Of a stretch of 64,000 nt of DNA, positions 57,194-64,000 are shown piece after piece; within the stretch, counting starts at the first letter, position 1; each line of letters starts with the position of its first letter. The translations under genes were made by a program, and so were the position numbers. The DNA comes from Cinnamomum chago (Eukaryota; Streptophyta; Magnoliopsida; Laurales; Lauraceae): positions 66,469,501-66,533,500 of the forward strand of contig CP142452.1 in the NCBI GenBank assembly GCA_038049695.1, written 5' to 3'. The notes beneath the pieces are model-generated. The model made no database searches. It saw only the letters and a program-made list of their open reading frames with translations, and was not told where the DNA came from.

Positions 57194-57840
57194 CTTGATG
57201 TATGCGATGGTGTGTACTAGGCCCGACATTTCACAGGCTGTCAGTATAGTGAGCAGATATATGCATGATCCAGGGAAAGGACACTGGCAAGCGGTGAAAT
57301 GGATCCTACGGTATATTCTGGGTACCGTGGATGTTGGTTTGGTGTTTCAGCGGGATGATAGTATTGGCCAGCTTGTAGTTGGATATGTGGATTTCGATTA
57401 CGCTGGTGATTTGGATAAGCGCTGATCTACAACAGGTTATGTGTTCACACTTGCAAGGGGACCGGTGAGTTAGAGGTCAACGTTATAGTCTACAGTTGCT
57501 TTGTCGACTACTGAGGCAGAGTACATGGCGGTGACAGAGGCCATTAAGGAGGCCATTTGGCTTCAAGGTTTTCTTGATGACATGGGGATCTTTTAGGAGC
57601 ATATGGATGTCCATTGTGATAGTCAGAGTGCAATTTGTTTGACAAAGGATCAGGTTCATCATTCACGTACGAAACACATTGACGTACGATATCATTTTGT
57701 GCGGGAGATTGTTGATGAAGGAGATATACTTCTTCAGAAGATTGCAACTGTTGATAACCCCGCAGATATGCTGACCAAGGTTGTGACTGGGGTCAAGTTT
57801 AAGCATTCCTTGGACTTGATCAATATCCTGCGAGTTCAAG
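57194..57840 (+). pseudogene. Copia 2 RNase H
   Basis: VGSLMYAMVCTRPDISQAVS is followed by YVDFDYAGDLDKR and stop TGA (57423). Then [20 protein letters not shown], a stop near 57595, and HCDSQSAICLTKDQVHHSRTKHIDVRYHFV, with NPADMLTK near 57760. These are the standard Copia RNase H blocks, broken by several stops. Confidence 0.8.
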
Positions 57841-57942
57841 CACCTTCGGGTGTATGGCGCCTACGGGCGCATTTGGAGGCGTGTGATTGCATGCCAAGGT
57901 GGAAAATGTTTGTAACCTGCAAATCTCGCCAAGGTGGAGATT

Positions 57943-58215
57943 TGCTGGGTTTATGGGTTTTGGCTCGCTTTTAGGCCCAATTCATTTGTATTAGGGTTGA
58001 AGGGTAATTTAGTCTTTGTTAAAACTATATATTATCTCTTTTGGTTGTAACCCTTAGATGCGGGAAAACTCTGATTAGTGAAAGAAGAAAAAGACGAGCT
58101 TTTGTCTGTGGACGTAGGTGTGAAATCACCGAACCACATTAATTTTGTGTTTTTTTTGGTGTGGCTTGATTTGTTTACTTGTCGATCACACGCTTCCGCA
58201 CACATGATCACAACA
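57943..58215 (+). mobile_element. 3' LTR of Copia 2
   Basis: Starts TGCTGGGTTTATGG right after 'aaggtggagatt' and ends GATCACAACA. It is 273 bp, close in size to the Copia 1 LTR. It contains 'gtggacgtagg' and 'ccgaaccac', also shared with Copia 1. Confidence 0.85.
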
Positions 58216-58789
58216 GAATGCACCTCACAACCATTGAAGAAGTTGGGAGTTTGAAGACTGGGCTCTCTTCTGTACAACAAGCTATTGTTGATGATAATGG
58301 TACCCAGTGTGGATTCCGCACTCCTGGGATGGTGAGTCGAGTTGATCTACAGATGGGTGTCCCTGTTTCTCTTCAACTGTAGAACTTTTTTTTTCTTTTT
58401 AGTTTATACACTGTTGGTGATTTTTTCATGAATTGCTTTTATTTTCAAAGTGATTGTGGATGTGCAGATGTTCATGGTGGGTTTTTTTAGGATGGCATCA
58501 GCAAAGTGATGCTTAGCTATAGAGAGAGTGAAGTTTACTTTATCGGATTTTTCCTTTGAGACCCTTCTTATAGGCATCGTGGTGGGGAATTCGTTTCTCC
58601 TTCCTTATATTTCATTTACTGAATGTCAACATCTTGGGGGCATCCCTCATGATGGAAGTCTAATCAGATCAGGGGAATAGGTACGTAAACCATACGCCAC
58701 ATTAATACAGAGTGGGTGCACCGGGTTGCTCCTTTTGCATCAGTAATTAGTAGCTTCTCCCTGTTGTGGGTTTGTAATTGTCTTACAAT

Positions 58790-58814
58790 GGTCTCTCTCT
58801 CTCTCTCTCTCTCC
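58790..58814 (+). repeat. (CT)n microsatellite
   Basis: About 11 CT units just before the MITE. Confidence 0.9.
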
Positions 58815-58830
58815 ATACACATAACATGCA

Positions 58831-59014
58831 AGGGAGGTTTCAAGTGCATCTATCCCTCACCATAGGGTGAGGGACACTTCCCTTGTTGCACATGAAGACA
58901 AGGAAGTGTACCTCACCCTATGTACTTGAAAAGTAACTTTTGTACTTGAAAACGCCCAATTATGAAAGTGTCCCTCACCTTATGGTGAGGGATAGATGCA
59001 CTTGAAACTTCCCC
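58831..59014. mobile_element. 184-bp MITE with 49-bp inverted ends and 9-bp target duplication
   Basis: 58831-58879 is the reverse complement of 58966-59014 with three mismatches. The element is flanked by TAACATGCA (58822-58830) and TAACATGTA (59015-59023), 9 bases with one difference. Nine-base duplications are the hallmark of Mutator-like elements. It lies inside the intron of the XDH-like pseudogene. The inverted ends themselves contain the near-palindrome 'tccctcaccatagggtgaggga'. Confidence 0.85.
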
Positions 59015-59480
59015 TAACATGTATATAATGACTTTTATCGTGTCACCATGCACAATGTTTGCCCTTGTGAATTCAAGGGTGCATTTAAATTTGCCCAAAA
59101 TGCACCCGCATTGACCTTTTATGGCAGAAAGATGTAGGCGGGGTATTGTTTTCTTATTTTTTCCTTGTCCTAAACACCAAGTATAATTAAATAATAGTCA
59201 TTCATCTGCCAGGACAATGATCAGTGTACATCATGTAGACCATTGTTAATATAGAATTATCCGTTTTTACAATGCTTCTAGAGAGAGCTAATACCTGAAC
59301 TACAAGAAATGGCTTTTAAGTTCCAATTCTAAGTCCTTTAACCATATTTTCATTCTACATGTTTGATTGCCAACTTCTTTTTCTTTCTTTTTTGATCACA
59401 GATAATGAGCATGCATGGATTGATGTCACAACCAACTGCGGAAGAAATTGAAGATCAGATTGATGGTATCTTTGCAGGTA

Positions 59481-59988
59481 CTGTTTATGATATCTTGCTT
59501 TCCAATTGTCTCACATAAGTATATCTTTTGTGAGTTCTCTCATATGTTTTGTCTTGTGCTGCAGATGTACAAGATATCAGCCTATATTCAATTCTTTCCA
59601 TTCTCCCTCCTGTGTTGGCAACCAATTTATATGCCACATGAACAAAACAAACTCATGTTGGAGCCATGCCATGGATATTGAAGACATCCCTAGGAGCTTG
59701 CCTATCAGGCTGTTGATTCGTGAGGAAGATGTGGTGTGGGTCCTAAATCTTCTCCAACTCCCCTAAAATTCATCTCATTCAATTTTAAACTTTCCTCTAA
59801 TCAATCAATATTTATCCCTTGCCCGTGAAATCCTTGTAATTTAGAATCAACCAACGAATTGATTTAAATTCCTAAATGTTCTCCGTCAATCAATCTTTGA
59901 GATCAATAACATAATCTTTCCTATGCTTGTGTTTATACTCCAACCGCATAAGCCAATCCGCTTCCAATGCACAACCGGAGATCAAGAC
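59481..59988. other. Spacer between the XDH-like remnant and the SIRE LTR
   Basis: No recognised gene. Overlapping short ORFs (59448-59766) have no family motif. They may hold decayed downstream exons of the XDH-like gene, but I cannot support that. Confidence 0.4.
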
Positions 59989-60496
59989 TGTTAGGGATTT
60001 TGTATTTGCAATTTGATGGATGCATTTGCACTTTAGCATCATTTGATTAACACTCACTTGCATCGTTTTAGAAAACCTTGAAATCTGGTTTTATACATGC
60101 ATAGCTTTTAAGTTTTGTAAAAGTATTTGTTTTATGCATGTTTTGGTTCTAATCTTGGATGCATTGGTTTTAGAACCCAAACTCTTTTGAAAACCTAATT
60201 CTTTGTGCATTATGTTTGGTAAATCTTGTTGAGAATTTAGGTTTGAGCCTTGCATACATTCATCACAAAAAGAATCATTTTTGTATGCATTTTCATTTGA
60301 AAAGAGTTTTATCAAATCAAGCTAGCCTTTGGTTTTAAACTTTCAAAACTTTTTAGGCTTTTTATGTTCATGTTTTAAAAACCATTAGAACCTTTAAAAC
60401 ATGTTATTCAAGCTTGATTTAATGGCCCAAAGTTCCACCAAGAAAAACTTTGTTATTTGCAAAAGTTGGAATTTTTGGGGCCCTGGCAGTGTCGCC

Positions 60497-60634
60497 GGTC
60501 GACCGAGACCTGCTTCCCGGTCGACCGGGACCACTGTCGGGTGAGTGGACAGTTTCTGAACTGTTTCAGGCCAACGGTCAGAAATATGACCGTTGTGCTT
60601 TCTCGGTCGACCGAGACCTGTGTCTAGGTCGACC
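60497..60634 (+). repeat. Four GGTCGACC palindromes upstream of the LTR A TATA box
   Basis: GGTCGACC at 60497, 60519, 60605 and 60627: two pairs, 22 bp within a pair, 108 bp between pairs. The copy at 60605 sits in the 16-base perfect palindrome TCTCGGTCGACCGAGA. Confidence 0.9.
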
Positions 60635-60662
60635 GAGGACTAGCCGTTGGCAGCTTTTTGGC

Positions 60663-60669
60663 TATAAAG
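60663..60669 (+). promoter_or_regulatory. TATA box of LTR A
   Basis: TATAAAG, 29 bases after the last GGTCGACC. Confidence 0.6.
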
Positions 60670-61035
60670 TCCATTCATTTCCAACCTTTTTCAAGGCTTG
60701 ACTCATGAACCTTTGAGAGCATTTTGGAGCCATTAAAAGGGGATGAAGTTGGAAAGGCTAGGAGGTCATTGAAAGTCCTCGGGATCCTAACCCTAGAGGG
60801 GGGGGTGAATAGGGTGAGCTACAAGTATGACCAATTTCGACCAATTTTAATTTCTTAAACTAAACTAGTCACATGTGATGATTAAACAAACAAGATGCGG
60901 AAGCTAATACAAAATCAATCACCACATAGCATGCACCACAACACCAATATTTATAGTGGTTCGGCCAACGTGCCTACATCCACTACCGGCTTGTGTCTCC
61001 AACACCCCACCGGATTCCACTAATTATGCTTTTTA

Positions 61036-61230
61036 CTAGGCTAAGCAATAACCCTTACAAAGTTGTTTTTCTAGGCTAAACAACAACCTCTCAATGTGCT
61101 TTTATAGGCTTAGCAATAACCTTACAATATGCTTTTCTTAGGCTAAGCAATAACCTTACAATATGCTTTTCTTAGGCTAAGCAATAACCTTACAAGTTGC
61201 TTTTCAAAGGCTAAGCAATAACCTTTACAA
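61036..61230 (-). repeat. Tandem ~38-bp repeats in LTR B
   Basis: Five to six units of 'aggctaa(g/a)caataacctt(a)caa.atgcttttc' run head to tail. Confidence 0.85.
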
Positions 61231-61863
61231 ATGAGGATTTCTCTAAGAAGGTGTCTTTACAAAAGATCACTCTAAGAGATTACAATTTAAGCACAATGGA
61301 ATTTGCCTCTTAAATAGGCTAATAGGAAAATGAAATTCCAATTACAAACATACACTAAAATAAACTAAAGTGTGTGCACAAAGTGTATGTATGAGTTTCT
61401 TCAATCAATTTTAACAATGAAGCTTTTAAATGAATGCATGATGCATTTTAAAATCAAGGTTTATAAAATGATGATTGAAGAGAAAACTAATCACATAAAA
61501 GATTCAAACAACTTTGAAGAATTAAGATAAACAAGTTGAGTGAAAGTTAAAGTCTAAGAACATATGTGATTAGGATAAGAGTGTGTGCAAACTAATCTAA
61601 TTTACCAAGAAAGATATTGAGTTTGCAAAACAACTCTTTAAGGGCTTGAAATCATGCATAAATGAAAATACAAAGGATTTGAACATGCATGAATTTCATT
61701 TGAATGGAAATCAAAATAACTTAGAAGATGTACCTTTTAAAAACTCATGAGATTGATTTCCAAATAGCCCTCTAGCCTTTCCAACTTCTTCCCCTTTGTT
61801 TGGCTCCAAAATGCTCTCAAGAGCTCATTTGTTCAACTTTTTGAGAAGTTGGAAATGAATGGA

Positions 61864-61870
61864 CTTTATA
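61864..61870 (-). promoter_or_regulatory. TATA box of LTR B
   Basis: Minus-strand TATAAAG in the same context as LTR A ('gcctataaagtccattcatttcc'). Confidence 0.6.
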
Positions 61871-61902
61871 GGCAAAAAAACAGTCCACGGGCCAGTTGTC
61901 TC

Positions 61903-62035
61903 GGTCGACCTAGAGGTCTCGGTCGACCGGGAAGGCATAACGGTCGGATTTTTGACCGTTGGAGGTTTCAGTTCAGAAACTGTAAAAAATACCTCCAGTT
62001 GTCTCGGTCGACCGAGACCTGTGTCTCGGTCGACC
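61903..62035 (-). repeat. Four GGTCGACC palindromes upstream of the LTR B TATA box
   Basis: GGTCGACC at 61903, 61921, 62006 and 62028. One pair keeps the 22-bp spacing seen in LTR A; the other is 18 bp, apparently after a small deletion. Confidence 0.9.
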
Positions 62036-62554
62036 GGCAACACTGCCGGGACACCCCATTTTGCAAAAATTCAATTTTTGCCTATTTGAAGGTATATCTA
62101 TGGGGGACCTTTTGGGCCATTAAATCAAGCTTAAATACATGTTTTAGAGATATTCTAAGATGTTTAAAAACATGGGAAACACAAAGCCTAAAATGATTTG
62201 AAACTTTAAACCAAAGGCTAGCTTGATTTGAAAAACTCCTTTTTCCAAAAACAATGCATACAAAAGTGATTCTTAAAGAGATGAATGTATGCAAAGCTTA
62301 AACCTAAATTCTAACATGATTTTCCAAATGCAATGCACAATGAATTAGGTTTTCAAAAAGAGTTTGGGATTCAAAACCAATGCATCCAAGTTTAAAACCA
62401 AAACATGCATAAAACAAAAGCTTTTCCAAATCTTAAAAGCTATGCATGTATAAAACTAGATTTCAATGTTTCTAAAAACAATGCATGTGTGAAATATCAA
62501 ATGATGCTAAAGTGCAAATGCATCCATCAAATTGCAAAAACAAAAGACCTAACA

Positions 62555-62570
62555 ATCTCCCCCTTTGCAA
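62555..62570 (-). other. Polypurine tract of the SIRE-like element
   Basis: Minus strand 'ttgcaaagggggagat' immediately before the LTR start TGTTAGG, the usual arrangement in SIRE/Maximus Copia elements. Confidence 0.75.
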
Positions 62571-64000
62571 TTTGATGGCAACTTACTCATCATAGAAATT
62601 ACACACTAAGTCTTCAGCTCCCCCTAAGCTGGACAAGTCTTGAAATCTTCTTGGATGCTCCTTCTCTTAGCTTGGGCTCTTGGGCTCTTTTCTTCAATCT
62701 TCTTGATGCTTGGAGCTTGATCATTCTTCAAGCTTTCTCTTCTCATCTTCCTCTCTTTAGCCAAGCATCTTCTATAGCTCCAAGCTTTCTTTCTTCTATT
62801 TGCTCTCCCCCTTTGACCATGCCTCTTTCTTCCTTTGGCAAGGTATGTATTCTCTCCCCTTGTAGAAGATCATACACAACTCTCCCCTTTGGAGGCTTGG
62901 ACTTTCTCTTCACCCTTTTGAGAACATGCATAATTTCTCCCCCTTTGCCATTAAATTGCAAAGGTACCTACACACATGAAACAAGGAAAATACCTTTAGT
63001 AGCACCTGTTAACAAATGAAATCGAAAATGAAATACATAACAGGCTATCATGTGAGGTAGTAGTCTCTAAGGGCTCAAAGGCATTCCAATGGTCAATTTG
63101 ATCACAACTAATACTTCCTATGAAGGTTTACACTCCCCCTCAATCCATTCTCTTCTTTTGTCAAACTTTTGACAAAGATTTAACTATTAGGTGCAAGAAG
63201 AAGATGGTTTAACCAAGTGAGGGTTAACTTCAAGGAAAGGATTAGATTCATTTAACTATAAGGCTCATATGATCAAATTACCAAAAGAGAGCAAGGTCTA
63301 ATGGGAAAAGCAATCATGGATATCAATTGAAATAAACATATCAATTGAGATTAAAGGATGTGACTATTAACACAATCACTCTAAAATGGATTTAAGAATG
63401 TTACTTATTAGGGAAAATCCAAATTAGAGCTATCCATGATATGGGGTTTACTAATCATAGCATCAACTAATATTACTAATGAAAATCATATGCTATGAAA
63501 GTTTTGAAATCATTTCATTCAAACAATAAATATGACTATTAATGTGCAAGAATGAATGAAATGAAATTCAAACATGAAGCCAACCTCAACTAATAACCAA
63601 CCATTATTATGAACACATAAACATGGTGGTCATGAGATATAACTATAAGAACAAAAGAGGTGGCAATCATGAGCATTAAGATGCTAATGGTGTGTGACAT
63701 GGAATGATCATATTACTTATCAAGTTTAGTCCAAAGCACACAAGGTCTATCACATACACAAGATAAGATATCAATTGGATATGAAATCAATGGAAAGTTA
63801 TACCAAATGAAACCAATTGAATGTGATAACATGAGTAAAAGCAAGGATGTGATAAACTACCATCAAGCATCATAAATTCATATTCATCACTTTTAATGAT
63901 ATTCCTAAAGAGCATAGTGATGAACAAGGCAAATTGCAATGCAAAAGGATAAAGCTTTGTAATGCATGCAATTTCCAAAGTGTCTAGATCATATGAATTC
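62571..64000 (-). mobile_element. 3' non-coding interior of the SIRE-like element, continuing past the window
   Basis: Purine-rich on the minus strand, with a second 'aatggcaaagggggagaaatt' tract near 62935-62960. No RT, RNase H or integrase block was recognised up to 64000. SIRE-type elements often have a long region after pol. The 62743-62961 minus-strand ORF is a purine-rich by-product spanning the second tract. Confidence 0.55.

Larger units (their letters stand above)
53101..58215 (+). mobile_element. Tork/Tnt1-like Copia element 2, 5' LTR truncated
   Basis: 5' LTR remnant (about 53101-53161), primer-binding site (53164-53177), gag, protease, integrase, RT, RNase H, a purine tract (aaggtggagatt) and a 273-bp 3' LTR (57943-58215). 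It is related to Copia 1: both LTRs end in (GATC)ACAACA and both have the same purine-tract context. All domains are present, but at least three frameshifts and several stops break the polyprotein. The 3' LTR adjoins the XDH-like exon at 58216. Confidence 0.88.
58216..59480 (+). pseudogene. Xanthine dehydrogenase/aldehyde oxidase 2Fe-2S domain, two exons
   Basis: Exon A (58216-58331) reads LTTIEEVGSLKTGLSSVQQA, then GTQCGFRTPGM, and ends at donor GTGAGT. Exon B (59402-59478), after acceptor 'gatcacag', continues IMSMHGLMSQPTAEEIEDQI-DG. Together they match the second 2Fe-2S cluster domain of the molybdenum hydroxylase family. One cluster Cys is Arg (QCGFRTPG in place of QCGFCTPG). The following LCRCTGY motif is destroyed by indels ('atctttgcaggtactg'). 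The 5' side is cut by the Copia 2 LTR at 58215. The family oxidises purines or aldehydes with Mo, Fe-S and FAD cofactors. Which member this was cannot be told. Confidence 0.65.
59989..60769 (+). mobile_element. 5' part of a SIRE-like Copia LTR (LTR A, plus strand)
   Basis: Starts TGTTAGGGATTTTG and mirrors the first ~780 bases of LTR B (62554 downward on the minus strand) block by block. Shared blocks are 'tgcaatttgatggatgcatttgcac', 'aatcaagctagcctttggtttaaa', the GGTCGACC cluster and 'tataaagtccattcatttcc'. It is interrupted at 60769 by the end of LTR B. The rest of LTR A should lie beyond the other end of the inserted element, outside the window. Confidence 0.8.
60770..62554 (-). mobile_element. 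3' LTR of a SIRE-like Copia (LTR B, minus strand)
   Basis: Minus strand: starts TGTTAGGTCTTTTG at 62554, directly after a purine tract, and ends ...GGACTTTCA at 60770, about 1785 bp. The end region (60780-61020) has the 'gtggttcggccaacgtgcctac' and 'cccctctagggttaggatcc' text (either strand) common at plant SIRE LTR ends. It contains five short tandem units 'tttt.taggctaagcaataacctta' (61036-61230). It interrupts LTR A, leaving GTCAT (60765-60769) as the expected target duplication. Confidence 0.75.

Noticed and set aside
58578..58849. Minus-strand ORFs across the CT microsatellite
   Set aside because: Repetitive Arg/Glu stretch from the microsatellite; not a gene.
60770..61900. Short tandem ~38-bp units considered as a CRISPR-like array
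   Set aside because: Units are head-to-tail without unique spacers and lie in a plant LTR.

Overview
The window reads as a repeat-rich plant nuclear genome segment. It holds one recognisable host gene: the 3' five exons of a class I terpene synthase, 33064-43271, plus strand. Most of the rest is retrotransposon sequence in several nested layers. The evidence for a flowering plant is the TPS-a type exon structure, the Athila/Tat/SIRE/Tork-like LTR elements, the L1-type LINEs and a plant mobile domain (PMD) ORF. The species cannot be fixed from the sequence. A magnoliid or another large angiosperm genome is plausible but is only a guess. No rRNA, tRNA, CRISPR or bacterial-type operon was seen.

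Layout. 1-1080: 3' end of an LTR whose family recurs as a solo LTR at 48986-52201. 1081-2189: remnant of a Copia-like LTR, then a poly-A run. 2190-8358: 5'-truncated, Athila-like Gypsy element with only gag and protease, plus its 3' LTR. 8359-10412: unrecognised spacer. 10418-14849: complete but internally deleted Tork/Tnt1-like Copia with both LTRs and a CCTTG target duplication. 15026-18318: antisense L1 LINE. 18319-32065: antisense Tat-lineage Gypsy element. It has a 2.6 kb 3' LTR and a tandem-repeat-rich 3' region. It also has a PMD ORF on the opposite strand with its own TATA box and intron. A Copia 3' half is fused into the integrase. RT/RNase H and protease remnants follow. 32066-43271: terpene synthase exons 3-7, with a LINE fragment in intron 4 and a terminal-inverted-repeat element in intron 6. 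43450-46260: second LINE of the same family, 3' part only, with internally multiplied modules.

46261-53100: older LTR-derived sequence containing direct repeats and the 3.2 kb solo LTR. 53101-58215: a second Tork-like Copia with an almost complete gag-pol broken by frameshifts and stops. 58216-59480: two exons of a xanthine dehydrogenase/aldehyde oxidase pseudogene cut by that Copia, with a 184 bp MITE in the intron. 59989-64000: a SIRE-like Copia (minus strand) inserted into an oppositely oriented LTR of the same family, which creates a large inverted repeat.

How the parts relate. The terpene synthase is the only feature likely to encode a cellular enzyme. Its first two exons are not in the 1 kb upstream of exon 3, and beyond that lies the broken end of the Tat element. 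The gene is therefore either 5'-truncated or has its first exons far away. None of the retroelements looks autonomous: each lacks a domain, has lost catalytic residues or carries stops. The features most worth a second look are the spliced, antisense PMD transcription unit inside the Tat element and the in-frame Gypsy-integrase/Copia-RT junction. Also notable are the arrays of self-complementary GC-rich motifs in three unrelated LTR-type sequences and the apparent GC-AG intron in the terpene synthase.
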